The translations under genes and the position numbers were made by a program. From contig NZ_JPRO01000003.1 of the NCBI RefSeq assembly GCF_000737785.1, positions 248,001 to 312,000 on the forward strand: a stretch of DNA of 64,000 nt, in the 5' to 3' direction. Source of the stretch: Chryseobacterium luteum (lineage in GTDB: Bacteria > Bacteroidota > Bacteroidia > Flavobacteriales > Weeksellaceae). This document shows positions 1 to 8,694 of this stretch, in pieces; within the stretch, counting starts at the first letter, position 1, and each line of letters opens with the position of its first letter. The notes under the pieces were generated by a model. It saw only the letters and a program-made list of their open reading frames with translations, was not told the DNA's origin and made no database searches.

Positions 1-217
1 CGGCTATCTGAAAACGGCTCTCGGTGAGGAATATTTCACAGATTTAAAAATTGAAAAATCTCAGGTGGATCATTTTATCAGCTATGTTCTGGCAGGTGGT
101 TTTGAAAGAAAAAGTATCCTGAAATACGGTTTCTGTAGTGATGCTGATCTCTATAGGTTTCAAAGGTTTGTCCTGACAAGGGTTTCCTCCTACCGCGCTC
201 CACAGACTCAAAGATAA
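1..217 (+). CDS. C-terminal part of a carboxypeptidase-regulatory-like protein (5' end outside window)
   Basis: An open frame enters from the left edge and stops at 215-217, giving about 71 residues with no start inside the window. Its stretch EEYFTD...QVDHFISY aligns by eye with the C-terminal parts of the next two genes (NEYFTA...ISEFIQY and EEQIDHFLIY). It is therefore probably the first member of the same tandem family. Only 6 bp separate its stop from the next ATG, so the genes are probably co-transcribed. In the paralogues this part follows an N-terminal beta-sandwich and is of unknown function. The family assignment rests on this alignment alone. Confidence 0.7.
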   Translation, partial: GYLKTALGEEYFTDLKIEKSQVDHFISYVLAGGFERKSILKYGFCSDADLYRFQRFVLTRVSSYRAPQTQR

Positions 218-223
218 ACGTAC

Positions 224-1033
224 ATGAGAACTTTTATTAAGCAAGGCCTTTACGCAGTTCCTTTTTTTGCCTCAGCCGAAATTTTTTCCCAGCAGCAGAT
301 TATCGGAACAGTAACGGATAACAGCAAAAGAAATATAAACCCTGTTTTAATCATCAATGTTTCCAACAGGAAAAGCACATTAAGTGATGCTTCAGGGAAT
401 TTTACCATAGAAGCATCCGAAAATGATGAACTTCGGTTTGTAAAAGAAGGATATTACCGTTTCGACAAAAAGATGAGGAAGGAAGATTTTGCATCTCCTT
501 TAATAATAGGTCTTGACAAAAATGAAATAGAGATTCCTGAAGTAAGAATCACCTTTGGGCCCACAGGAAACCTGGAAAGAGACAGTAAGAAGCTTAACGA
601 GTCCGGAAAAGTGGTTTCTTTAAAATCAGATCTGGACGAATATATGAAAAGCCCTCTGAATGAGGCTTTACCGAATAATACAGTTTCCAAAACCTTTACA
701 GGTCATGATTACGGTGCCGGGCAAGTAAGTATTCTGGACGTTTTAGATGCCGCTGTGGGACTGTTCAAAAAAGCAACAGAACTGAAAATTACCAAAGCCG
801 ATTATACGGAAACACAGAATTTTTTTAAAAGAGTAAAGGAAGAAATTAACCTTCAGTTTCTCAGAAAATACGGTATGGACGAAGAGCAGATAGACCATTT
901 TTTAATCTATGCCAATGATACCCGTATGATGGCGAAAAAATTCAGGAAAAACTTTAAGGTCGGTATTGTAGAATTTGAATTAAAGGTAGCCTTTGCACAA
1001 TACAGGAAAACCCATAAACTGGATAATATTTAA
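224..1033 (+). CDS. Secreted carboxypeptidase-regulatory-like domain protein (tandem paralogue 2)
   Basis: This 269-residue protein starts with a hydrophobic segment ending in FSQQQ, typical of flavobacterial exported proteins. Residues about 25-105 (IIGTVTDN..., SDASGNFTIEA, ELRFVKEGYY) match the CarboxypepD_reg-like beta-sandwich that also caps TonB-dependent receptors. Here no barrel follows. The rest is a helical, charged C-terminal region of unknown function. Periplasmic or envelope location is inferred. It lies 6 bp after the previous partial paralogue and 18 bp before the next one, so the three look like one transcript produced by gene duplication. No catalytic motif is visible. Confidence 0.8.
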   Translation: MRTFIKQGLYAVPFFASAEIFSQQQIIGTVTDNSKRNINPVLIINVSNRKSTLSDASGNFTIEASENDELRFVKEGYYRFDKKMRKEDFASPLIIGLDKNEIEIPEVRITFGPTGNLERDSKKLNESGKVVSLKSDLDEYMKSPLNEALPNNTVSKTFTGHDYGAGQVSILDVLDAAVGLFKKATELKITKADYTETQNFFKRVKEEINLQFLRKYGMDEEQIDHFLIYANDTRMMAKKFRKNFKVGIVEFELKVAFAQYRKTHKLDNI

Positions 1034-1051
1034 TCTTAAACGAATAAGAGC

Positions 1052-1867
1052 ATGAACTTTGCAGGAGGAAATATAGGGATTAAAGACTGGAAAAAAGTTT
1101 CATTTCTTCTGGTTTTTGTGTTTCATAATTTTTTCTCACAACAGACAGTCACAGGCCGTATTACCGATGATGATGGCGAAAACCTCAGTTCGGTGATTGT
1201 CATCAACATGTCCAGCGATCAAAAAGTGTATTCCAATTCCATGGGGCTGTTCTCTATCGATGCGGCTCCGAATGATGAACTGAGATTTGTAAAAGCCGAT
1301 TTCAGAAGAGTTTCTGCCACAGTTCCTTCCAATGGATTCAGTTCCCAGCTTTTGGTTGTTCTGATTCCGATCCCCAAAGAAATTGAAGAGGTAAAAGTGG
1401 TTAAAAAACCAACCGGAGACCTTGAAACGGATTCCAGGCTGGCTTCAAAAGCAGATAAAGGTGAAATGGTCCGGCAGGCAGTAGGTTTGCCCCAACCCGT
1501 TGGAAAAATGAGGGAAAAACCGGCAGAAGTGAAGCAGGTGCTTCTTCCGATACTTTTAGGGAGCCTTGATGTACAGGGAACTTATGATCTTATAAGCGGA
1601 AAAGCAAGGCGTCAGAAAAGGCAGTACAGATACGATGATCTGCAGGAACATATTGCATGGGTACGAAACAGGGTAGATAATGAATACTTTACAGCAGCAG
1701 GAATTCCCGAAGAAAGGATTTCAGAATTTATACAGTATTCCTTTGAAGTTAAACCACAGGTAAGAACCTATGTGAAAGCAAAAAATCTTTCCGGCGTACT
1801 GTTGAGAATGGAAGAAACCATGCCGGCTTATGTTGAACGATTAAAGAAAAATAAAACCCCGGAATAA
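1052..1867 (+). CDS. Secreted carboxypeptidase-regulatory-like domain protein (tandem paralogue 3)
   Basis: This 271-residue protein has the same plan as its neighbour: a hydrophobic N-terminus ending in FFSQQ, a CarboxypepD_reg-like fold (VTGRITDDDGE, SNSMGLFSIDA, NDELRFVKADF), then a basic helical C-terminal region. The shared NDELRFVK segment and KPTGDLE versus GPTGNLE show recent common descent with the preceding gene, although the C-terminal halves have diverged. It is probably exported to the periplasm or outer membrane. The function is unknown. The ATG at 1052 is kept because the hydrophobic export segment begins about 16 residues later, which is somewhat long. No better in-frame start is evident. 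Confidence 0.8.
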   Translation: MNFAGGNIGIKDWKKVSFLLVFVFHNFFSQQTVTGRITDDDGENLSSVIVINMSSDQKVYSNSMGLFSIDAAPNDELRFVKADFRRVSATVPSNGFSSQLLVVLIPIPKEIEEVKVVKKPTGDLETDSRLASKADKGEMVRQAVGLPQPVGKMREKPAEVKQVLLPILLGSLDVQGTYDLISGKARRQKRQYRYDDLQEHIAWVRNRVDNEYFTAAGIPEERISEFIQYSFEVKPQVRTYVKAKNLSGVLLRMEETMPAYVERLKKNKTPE

Positions 1868-1940
1868 ATGTTAAAGAATTCTTAAAATTCGGAACAGAAA
1901 TTGATAGAGTCTTACCAGATCAAATTAAATCCCAATTTCT

Positions 1941-2675
1941 ATGAATAAAAATATTATTGCGGTAGCAGTCGGAGCACTTGGATTTGTCCTTGGGCTTGTC
2001 TTTTTAGGAAATGCTATTAAAAACAGGAATAAATCTGAAAACACCATTTCCGTAACCGGACTGGGCACCAAACAGTTTACTTCCGACCTGATCACCTGGT
2101 CCGGGAGCTTTTCCAAAAATAATTTCGATCTGAAAGCAGCTTATGATGAGCTGGCCATAGACAGAAAGGTAATCAATGATTATCTTGTTTCAAAGGGGAT
2201 CAAACAGAGCGAGATCGTATTTTCCTCGGTAGATATTCAGAAACAGTTCAGAAACTACAGCGATTCTAACGGAAATTCTGTGCAGGGTGAATTTTCAGGT
2301 TATAATCTGACCCAAAAAGTATCCATTGAAAGTAAAGAAGTTGTAAAAATTGAAAATCTTTCCAGAAATATTACAGAGATTATCAACCGTGGTATTGAGT
2401 TTACTTCTTCCTCACCATCTTATTTTTACACTAAACTGGCAACGGTAAAACAGGAAATGATCGCCAGCGCAACCAAGGATGCTAAAGAAAGAGCGGAGAA
2501 AATTGCGGAAAATTCAGGAAGCAGCCTGGGAAATCTTAAAAAGGCAACGATGGGGGTTATTCAGATCACAGAACCCAACTCTAATGAAGACTATTCTTAC
2601 GGCGGGACATTCAATACTTCTTCCAAAGAAAAAGAAGCCAATATTACCATAAAACTGGAATACGAAGTCAACTAA
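1941..2675 (+). CDS. SIMPL domain-containing (DUF541) protein
   Basis: The protein has 244 residues. Residues 5-28 form one hydrophobic anchor, and the rest is the SIMPL/DUF541 domain with ISVTGLGTKQFTSDLITWSG near its start and ATKDAKERAEKIAENSGSSLG near the end, both typical of the family. SIMPL proteins form periplasmic or surface oligomers. Their biochemical role is largely unknown, although some have been linked to stress tolerance. The gene stands alone, 73 bp after the tandem array, and ends before a strong bidirectional terminator. Confidence 0.9.
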   Translation: MNKNIIAVAVGALGFVLGLVFLGNAIKNRNKSENTISVTGLGTKQFTSDLITWSGSFSKNNFDLKAAYDELAIDRKVINDYLVSKGIKQSEIVFSSVDIQKQFRNYSDSNGNSVQGEFSGYNLTQKVSIESKEVVKIENLSRNITEIINRGIEFTSSSPSYFYTKLATVKQEMIASATKDAKERAEKIAENSGSSLGNLKKATMGVIQITEPNSNEDYSYGGTFNTSSKEKEANITIKLEYEVN

Positions 2676-2718
2676 GATTATTCATCTGTGAAATCAGCGG
2701 GAATAAAATAGAAAAAAT

Positions 2719-2747
2719 AAACCGCCGGAAATTTTCCGGCGGTTTTT
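2719..2747. terminator. Bidirectional rho-independent terminator
   Basis: A stem of ACCGCCGG pairing with CCGGCGGT around an AT loop is flanked by A and T runs on both sides. It sits between the convergent SIMPL and GNAT genes and can serve both. Confidence 0.9.
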
Positions 2748-2751
2748 ATAT

Positions 2752-3264
2752 TTAATGATATACTACATCATAAATTTCGTCTTTTACACGCTTCAGATCT
2801 TCAGGAATATAATTGGCCAGCAGCCAAAGGTCAAGAGGCTTTTTCCCTTCACCATAGCTTGGCTGTATATACATTTCGTCGATCAGGGTAAATCCGTTTT
2901 TCTGATAAAAAGAATAGCGTCTTTTCGCATCGTCACCCAAATGACCGGGTTCTATTTCCAGAATGATTCTGGGATGGTTTTTAAACAGGTATCCGGTGAT
3001 ATGTGACCCCAGTTTCTGGCTTCTGAATGCCTCAAAAACTTCAAAATGCTCTACAAAAACATAAGAACTCAGTTCCCAGATGATAAGATATCCGATGGAA
3101 TGAGCCTCATGGAGCACAGAGATTACTTTCACCTGAGGATTTGAAAATAAAGCGGTAAATTGTTTCCAGTCTCTCCTTTCATCTTCAGGAAAAGTACAGG
3201 AATATGAAGCATAGATTTCCTGGATTCTATAATCTTCGGCAGTAGCGATCGGTAAAAATTCCAT
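2752..3264 (-). CDS. GNAT-family N-acetyltransferase
   Basis: The protein has 170 residues with the GNAT layout. Strands SIGYLIIWELS and YVFVEHFEVFEAFRSQKLGSHI carry the acetyl-CoA pyrophosphate loop, here QKLGSHI in place of the canonical Q/RxxGxG/A. These are followed by IILEIEP and by FYQKNGFTLIDE, the usual C-terminal GNAT strand. It would transfer an acetyl group from acetyl-CoA to an amine on an unknown acceptor in the cytosol. It is the last gene of the leftward group, 2 bp after the PspC-like gene. Confidence 0.85.
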   Translation of the reverse strand: MEFLPIATAEDYRIQEIYASYSCTFPEDERRDWKQFTALFSNPQVKVISVLHEAHSIGYLIIWELSSYVFVEHFEVFEAFRSQKLGSHITGYLFKNHPRIILEIEPGHLGDDAKRRYSFYQKNGFTLIDEMYIQPSYGEGKKPLDLWLLANYIPEDLKRVKDEIYDVVYH

Positions 3265-3266
3265 AA

Positions 3267-3488
3267 TTATAAATCAAAAACACTGGGCCTTCTGGTAATA
3301 AAAATATCTTTGATCCAGAGGGTGAACGCCAGTCCCAGATAGATCAGAAAGAAAAAACCGGCGGTTGCAAAAGTAGAATAGATAAAGAATATTCTCAATT
3401 TGGATACAGGAATTCCCAGCTTAGCGCCCATTCTTGTAAGAACACCAAACCATTCTCTTTCCATTTTGTGGCGGATATTATCAAACAT
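3267..3488 (-). CDS. PspC domain-containing small membrane protein
   Basis: The protein has 73 residues. It resembles the PspC domain: an N-terminal amphipathic part (WFGVLTRMGAKLGIPVSKLRIFFI) followed by one strongly hydrophobic segment (TAGFFFLIYLGLAFTLW) and a basic tail. PspC proteins act at the cytoplasmic membrane in envelope-stress signalling in other phyla. Short Bacteroidota versions are usually of unknown role. Its start overlaps the end of the DUF2851 gene by 8 bp, which suggests translational coupling. Confidence 0.8.
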   Translation of the reverse strand: MFDNIRHKMEREWFGVLTRMGAKLGIPVSKLRIFFIYSTFATAGFFFLIYLGLAFTLWIKDIFITRRPSVFDL

Positions 3489-4752
3489 CTGAAGATTCTT
3501 TTAAAAGTTTAAATCCAATACTGCAATTTAAGCAATTTTTTTCTTCACACGATGTTTTATGATGATAAATCAGGCTCTGGCTTTCCAAGGCATTCTTAAC
3601 TTTCAGTCCAAGTTTCTTCCATCCGGAGGTTATGGAATTTTTTTCTGCCGTAATATTTTTGTACAGTTCCAGTATTTCATCCGCAGTTTCCTCGTTGTGG
3701 TATTTGTGATAAGTATATTTTAAAGGAAGTACGGTATTCAAAATCACCAGTTCAATAAAATCCCTGCTCAGCATTTTAGGATGAAATTTTGAAAGGGTTC
3801 CGAAATTAAAATGAAAATCCCAATATTCCGAAGCTTTTACCGGCGCAAAAACTTCGTACAGCTCATCTATATGATCAGCTTTAATAATCTTTGAAAACAG
3901 ATTCTGATGTCTGTAATAAAGATCTGCCAGCTGGGAAAGACGGATCGTAGGAAAGTTGGGTGGCCGCAGTCTTAAAAACTTAGGATGAAAGGTCAGATCA
4001 GGGATACTGAATTTTTTTCTGAGGAATTCAAATTCCTTTTTCCACATCATCATCTTCCCGTCTTTTGGCTCGTCAAGCCACCCCGATATGCCAAACAGCA
4101 GAGCTTCCAGCTGTGATTCATTCTGGCGGATCCTGTTAATGACTGTGAAATCTATGGATTCCGCGATCTGTCTGAATAAGTGGGCGTTTACTTTTAATCC
4201 GAAAGAGTAGGCCAGGCTGTGAAAAAGAACCGCTTCAAAATTGTTCTTGTATCTCTCTAAGTTTTTTTCCAGTTCCTGAGACTTTTCTTCCAGCTTTTTA
4301 AGGACATTGCCTTCGTGGAAATTAAGAGGGATTTTAATGGGATCAAAAATGTTTTCACAGGGAATAAATTGAGTTCCATTGATCATTTTTTCGTATTTCC
4401 AAAGGATATCCTGATCAATATGGTCTTTCAGTTCCAGAGTGGGAACATTTTTAGAGATGAGGTCGTCAATCTCTGCATCATTCTGATAAACGACGTGAAG
4501 GATAATGTTTTGGTAATTGGGATCCTGGGAATGGTTATGGAAAATCCAGTCGGAAGCACGGATGTGGAGCTCAATGTTTCCGGCAATAACCAGATCTTTT
4601 GTTTTGATTTTTGCATCAAGGAAATCCGGCCCTGCGTCCGTATTCCACTTTCCAAAGCTGATGATCTCAACGGAATGCCCTTCAATATCCTTGAAGTCGA
4701 AATGTTTGAAAACCTTATAGTTCCAAAGATATTGAAGTAGTTTTTCCGTCAT
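3481..4752 (-). CDS. DUF2851 family protein
   Basis: The protein has 423 residues and is recognisable by FGKWNTDAGPDFLDAKIKT and GNIELHIRASDW near the N-terminus, the typical signature of DUF2851. A conserved Cys cluster closes the protein (CEEKNCLNCSIG), suggesting metal or Fe-S binding, which is not proven. The family is widespread and essentially confined to Bacteroidota. A nuclease-like fold has been suggested from the D...E.H pattern, but the function is unknown. It is followed by pspC-like and GNAT genes in one leftward transcription unit. Confidence 0.85.
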   Translation of the reverse strand: MTEKLLQYLWNYKVFKHFDFKDIEGHSVEIISFGKWNTDAGPDFLDAKIKTKDLVIAGNIELHIRASDWIFHNHSQDPNYQNIILHVVYQNDAEIDDLISKNVPTLELKDHIDQDILWKYEKMINGTQFIPCENIFDPIKIPLNFHEGNVLKKLEEKSQELEKNLERYKNNFEAVLFHSLAYSFGLKVNAHLFRQIAESIDFTVINRIRQNESQLEALLFGISGWLDEPKDGKMMMWKKEFEFLRKKFSIPDLTFHPKFLRLRPPNFPTIRLSQLADLYYRHQNLFSKIIKADHIDELYEVFAPVKASEYWDFHFNFGTLSKFHPKMLSRDFIELVILNTVLPLKYTYHKYHNEETADEILELYKNITAEKNSITSGWKKLGLKVKNALESQSLIYHHKTSCEEKNCLNCSIGFKLLKESSDV

Positions 4753-4777
4753 AGTGACGATAAATATAATAGAAATA

Positions 4778-5926
4778 TTATACTTTCGCCGGCTCTTTCC
4801 TGAAATTTTCTATAGTCGTTCTATACATTTCCTCATATATAGGAAGAATGTTTTTCAAATCGAATTTTATAGCTTGTTCTTTCGCATTTTTTTTCATTTT
4901 GGCTAAAAGTTCATCATTGCTTAGCAGCTTGATGGTGTAATTGCTCATCGCCTCCACATTTCCGATTTCAGCTAAGAATCCTGTTTCTCCCTGGATATTC
5001 ACCTCAGGGATTCCGCCTGCATTGGAGCTGATCACGGGAGTATAGGCGGCCATAGCCTCAAGAGCTGCCAGACCGAAACTTTCCTGCTCAGATGGAAGTA
5101 AAAACACATCAGACAGCTGCAGAATCTTATACAGGTCATTCACTTTTCCTAATAAACGGATCTTTGAAATAAGCTCAGGGTTTTCCTCCAGAAACTGGTT
5201 CACCTTTTCCATATCCGGCCCTTCACCTATAATGATCAGTTTAGATTTTACCTTTTTTTCAACACTCTTGAAGATCTGCAGGACTTCATCAACACGTTTT
5301 ACAGGGCGTAGATTGGAAACATGGATCAGAATTTTCTCGTCCGGATTCGCAAACTGTGTTCTCTGGCATTCCGTGCAGTCATCGAATTCAGAATTATCAA
5401 TAAAATTGGTAATCACCTGTATTTCTTTCTTGATATTAAAAAACTGCAGTGTATCTTTTTTAAGACTTTCAGAAACAGAAGTGATGGCATCTGACTGGTT
5501 GATCGAAAATTCTACGGCATGCTTGTAACTAGGGTGCTGCCCAACAAGAGTAATATCCGTTCCGTGCAGGGTAGTTACCAATGGGATATCATTATTATCC
5601 TCCTTCAGCATCTGTTTGGCTGTAAATGCGGCGTACGCATATGGAATGGCATAATGAGCGTGTAGCAGATCCAGCTTATACAGATTCACCACACGGTAAA
5701 TCATGGAGCTTAATGCAATATCATAAGGCTGATACTGGAAAAGCGGGTAGGTCTGCACATTCACCCTGTGAAAGAAAATATTCGGGTTGGTAATGTCCAG
5801 TCTTGCAGGAAGTGCAGAACTTATAAAATGTACTTCATAGCCTTTATTGGCCAGTGACATGCCCAGTTCTGTTGCTACGATTCCGCTTCCGCCGTATGTT
5901 GGATAGCAAAGTATGCCTATTTTCAT
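4778..5926 (-). CDS. bshA: N-acetyl-alpha-D-glucosaminyl L-malate synthase BshA
   Basis: This 382-residue GT4 glycosyltransferase is the first enzyme of bacillithiol synthesis, joining UDP-GlcNAc and L-malate. The N-terminal domain begins MKIGILCYPTYGGSGIVAT with the glycine loop typical of BshA. The C-terminal GT4 domain has VSNLRPVKRVDE, LIIIGEGPD and the nucleotide-sugar EX7E motif in ESFGLAALEAMA. Length matches the family (about 375-385). Bacillithiol is the low-molecular-weight thiol of many Bacteroidota as well as Firmicutes. The gene starts 4 bp downstream of the GH3 gene and is probably co-transcribed with it. The bshB and bshC genes are not in the window. Confidence 0.95.
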   Translation of the reverse strand: MKIGILCYPTYGGSGIVATELGMSLANKGYEVHFISSALPARLDITNPNIFFHRVNVQTYPLFQYQPYDIALSSMIYRVVNLYKLDLLHAHYAIPYAYAAFTAKQMLKEDNNDIPLVTTLHGTDITLVGQHPSYKHAVEFSINQSDAITSVSESLKKDTLQFFNIKKEIQVITNFIDNSEFDDCTECQRTQFANPDEKILIHVSNLRPVKRVDEVLQIFKSVEKKVKSKLIIIGEGPDMEKVNQFLEENPELISKIRLLGKVNDLYKILQLSDVFLLPSEQESFGLAALEAMAAYTPVISSNAGGIPEVNIQGETGFLAEIGNVEAMSNYTIKLLSNDELLAKMKKNAKEQAIKFDLKNILPIYEEMYRTTIENFRKEPAKV

Positions 5927-5930
5927 TAGA

Positions 5931-7664
5931 TTATTGTTGTTTTGATGTTGTAGAAACTGTTGTATTCATATTCGGTGCAGAAACAGGAGTGTAATCGATT
6001 CCCATGCCTGCTTTCAGCTGATCATTGACCAGAACCGGCAGTCTGCCCCATATTTTTGTTTTCCCGTTCATAGCGTTGGCTGCGGCGGTCATTGAATCAT
6101 CATTGTTTTCATAAGAGACAAGAACTGTAGATACTTTTGAAATATCAATGTCTTTTAAAGCATAAGCGCTTCCGAAAACATTTAAGATAACATTTTGGTT
6201 TTTGGTAAGATCAGCAAGCACTTTCCTGGATTCTGCCGAAATTTTATAAGGTTTATATGCTGTTGAATTATCCTTGTGGAATCCTGCAATTACGGTAGAA
6301 CCCGGAGGAATTGTATTAATTTCGTTTGCTTTTTTGATCATGACATTAGATCCCAGCTGACTGGCGAAAGTCTGATAGGGAGCTTCTTCCAGAGGAACGT
6401 AATACACCTGTTTCCCGTTGACAGGAAGCAGTTTTCGATCATCTTTCAGCAGGGTCAGTGCATTGGCATAAAGATTTTGCGCCAATGTTTTGTGAGAATC
6501 ATTATTCAGATCACTGTTGATGTTTTCAGGATTTTTCGGACTGTATTTATCAAGTCCGAGGAAGTATTTTGTCAGTAAAATTTTCTTTACACTTTCTTCC
6601 ACCCTTGATTGTGGGATTTCTCCGTTTTCAATGGCTTTCTGGATTAATTTTTTCCCTTCCGACACTCCCTGTGAGAAAAGCATAATGTCATTTCCTGCTT
6701 TAAAAGCAAGTGCATCCAGTTCGCCCGGCTTATATTTATTGGCTACGGCACCCATGTTCAGGGCATCTGTGATGATCAGGCCTTTATATCCCAGTTTATC
6801 TTTCAATAAACCTGTAATGATGTTTTTAGAAACCGAAGCAGGAATTCCTTTCCCTGATTCAAGGCTCGGAACATATAAGTGAGCGACCATCACACCACCG
6901 ATTCCTTTATCCATTAAAGCTTTAAAAGGAGCCAGCTCAACGGTGTTTAATCTTTCTAAAGTATGTGAAACCACAGGCAGATCCAGATGCGAGTCCGTAC
7001 TGGTATCGCCATGCCCCGGAAAATGTTTGATGGCAGCAAGAATAGTATTGTCCTGAAGACCGTTAGAATAAGACAAAGCAGAACTGATCACATTATCAAC
7101 CTCTGAACCGAAGCTTCTGTTTCCGATAATAGGATTATTGGGATTGGTATTCACATCGACAACCGGTGCAAAATCCCAGTTGATTCCCATTCTGTGGCAG
7201 TCTTCCGCTATTTTGGCGGACATCTGGCAGATGAGGCTTTTATCCTGTATGGCTCCGAGGGTCATGGCCCAGGGAAATTTATGTGCCGTAGCAATTCTTT
7301 GGAATACACCCCATTCTGCATCCATCCCGATCATCATCGGAACCCTTGATTTCTGCTGGAACTCGTTGACCAGATTGATCTCTCTGGCAGCATCATCCTG
7401 CATTAAGATCAGTCCTCCGATCTTATCATTCACCACAATATTTCTGATCTGGTTAATATAGTCTTCTCCTTTATTCGTATAAAGTGCTACAATAAACAGC
7501 TGACCCAGTTTTTCATCCTGAGAAAGTGATCTGTAGGTTTTGTTTACCCAATGATGAGCTTTTTTAAGATCTTCGTTGGAAATGTTTTTGGGCTGGTACT
7601 GGGCTCTGGCAGTAAAGCTTATTAATGAAAAAATAAAGAGGGAACTATATAGCAATTTCTTCAT
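5931..7664 (-). CDS. GH3 family beta-N-acetylhexosaminidase (NagZ-like) with C-terminal domain
   Basis: The frame is open from 7724, but the start is placed at 7664. There MKKLLYSSLFIFSLISFTARAQ forms a clean signal peptide, and the 20 preceding residues would spoil it. The mature protein has a GH3 TIM barrel with the KHFPGHGDTSTDSH loop typical of NagZ-type N-acetylglucosaminidases, followed by the nucleophile Asp in LIITDALNMGAV. An alpha/beta GH3 C-terminal domain follows. It is probably periplasmic and acts on peptidoglycan muropeptides or other GlcNAc glycosides. At about 577 residues it is larger than single-domain NagZ (about 340). It is transcribed leftward into bshA. Confidence 0.9.
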   Translation of the reverse strand: MKKLLYSSLFIFSLISFTARAQYQPKNISNEDLKKAHHWVNKTYRSLSQDEKLGQLFIVALYTNKGEDYINQIRNIVVNDKIGGLILMQDDAAREINLVNEFQQKSRVPMMIGMDAEWGVFQRIATAHKFPWAMTLGAIQDKSLICQMSAKIAEDCHRMGINWDFAPVVDVNTNPNNPIIGNRSFGSEVDNVISSALSYSNGLQDNTILAAIKHFPGHGDTSTDSHLDLPVVSHTLERLNTVELAPFKALMDKGIGGVMVAHLYVPSLESGKGIPASVSKNIITGLLKDKLGYKGLIITDALNMGAVANKYKPGELDALAFKAGNDIMLFSQGVSEGKKLIQKAIENGEIPQSRVEESVKKILLTKYFLGLDKYSPKNPENINSDLNNDSHKTLAQNLYANALTLLKDDRKLLPVNGKQVYYVPLEEAPYQTFASQLGSNVMIKKANEINTIPPGSTVIAGFHKDNSTAYKPYKISAESRKVLADLTKNQNVILNVFGSAYALKDIDISKVSTVLVSYENNDDSMTAAANAMNGKTKIWGRLPVLVNDQLKAGMGIDYTPVSAPNMNTTVSTTSKQQ

Positions 7665-7779
7665 GATCTTTTGAATAAGAACAAAAATACAATTAAAAAA
7701 ATGATGAAAACAAAGTTTTTGCAACTTTTGGTATATGATTTGAATACGCTTTATAAATAATAACTAAACTTTTCTAAAA

Positions 7780-8328
7780 ATGAAAAAAATACTTCTCTTT
7801 TTATTCCTGGGTACTGTAGGTTTTACTGCCTATAGCTGCGACAATGATGATGATACTCCTGTTCAGGCAGTAGATTACGATACTATAAGTCAGGCATTTG
7901 ATGTAGTGCCTAACTTTACTAGGGTTAATGATAATCTTTATAGATTCAGCGATGATTTTCAGCAAGCGTTAGTACAATCTGATATGGTGCTTATTTATAT
8001 GCAGATTGGAACTGATGGAGATGCTCCTATCTGGAAACTTCTTCCATATACTTATTATGTTGGTAACGCCAATAATGATGCTGTAGATTATCTTTATGAA
8101 TTCAGTAAATATGGGGCTACAATTAATATTAATTCAACTTCTACATTCAGTTTGACGGCTAATGCATCCTATTACCAGAATAAAAAATTCAGAGTGGTGA
8201 TTATTCCGGCAAATACCACAGGTACAGGTGGAGCAAAAACTGCTAAAAATGCAGTAGATTACAATGATTACAATAGTGTGATTAAATATTACAATATTGA
8301 CGAATCTAAGATTAGAGTTAAGAATTAA
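7780..8328 (+). CDS. Putative lipoprotein of unknown function
   Basis: The protein has 182 residues. The N-terminus MKKILLFLFLGTVGFTAYSC ends in a lipobox-like Cys followed by acidic residues (DNDDDTP), which in this phylum favours surface-exposed lipoproteins. The remainder is rich in Asp, Asn and Tyr with short beta-prone stretches. No enzyme motif is visible. It is a single gene divergent from the GH3 gene and closed by its own terminator. Family assignment is not possible from the sequence alone. Confidence 0.75.
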   Translation: MKKILLFLFLGTVGFTAYSCDNDDDTPVQAVDYDTISQAFDVVPNFTRVNDNLYRFSDDFQQALVQSDMVLIYMQIGTDGDAPIWKLLPYTYYVGNANNDAVDYLYEFSKYGATININSTSTFSLTANASYYQNKKFRVVIIPANTTGTGGAKTAKNAVDYNDYNSVIKYYNIDESKIRVKN

Positions 8329-8362
8329 TCAAGAATATCTTTTCAGTTTTTATAATTATTAA

Positions 8363-8394
8363 AAAAGCTCCGGGAGAAATCCCGGAGCTTTTAT
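8363..8394 (+). terminator. Rho-independent terminator of the lipoprotein gene
   Basis: AAGCTCCGGGA pairs with TCCCGGAGCTT around a short loop, followed by TTTATTGTATTT. It begins about 35 bp after the stop. Confidence 0.9.
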
Positions 8395-8545
8395 TGTATT
8401 TAACCCGGAGTTGGGGATTAGCCATTTTTTAATGCTGTCATGAAGTTGTAAGCCGGAAGGGTTGAAATTATTAAAGCCGAAAGCATGTCTGTAGGACAGT
8501 TTATTACTTTAATACACTACGTCCGTGGAAAGTGTTGAGGAGCTA

Positions 8546-8578
8546 ATCGTTGTCAAGGTTTTAAACCTTGACAACGAT
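8546..8578. repeat. REP-like 33-bp palindrome, family B (copy 1)
   Basis: Two 15-bp arms, ATCGTTGTCAAGGTT and AACCTTGACAACGAT, are perfectly complementary around the 3-nt loop TTA. The inner TTGTCAAGGTT/AACCTTGACAA is identical to that of the palindrome inside the transposase gene at 60341-60373. Confidence 0.85.
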
Positions 8579-8660
8579 ACCAAAGGTAACTTCCTGAGTT
8601 ATTCTTCCAGCTATTAACCGAGAATTAAATTTATAAAATAGAGGAATTTGTAATAAAATT

Positions 8661-8686
8661 AAAGCTTCAGAAATTTCTGAAGCTTT
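8661..8686 (-). terminator. Probable terminator of ribA transcript
   Basis: A perfect palindrome (AAAGCTTCAGAAA and its complement) lies 9 bp beyond the ribA stop. It is followed on the minus strand by TTAATTTTATTAC. The T run is interrupted, so termination may be partial. Confidence 0.65.
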
Positions 8687-8694
8687 AGTTATAT

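Larger units (their letters stand above)
8395..8694. other. Non-coding spacer with one REP-like palindrome
   Basis: No convincing reading frame was found in these 300 bp. The only structures seen are the 33-bp palindrome at 8546-8578 and the AAGCTT-containing hairpin at 8661-8686, both listed separately. The first half looks like decayed sequence. Confidence 0.6.

Noticed and set aside
8546..8578. Hairpin upstream of ribA end as an FMN riboswitch
   Set aside because: It lies downstream of ribA, not in its leader, and is a simple palindrome shared with a copy inside a transposase gene.
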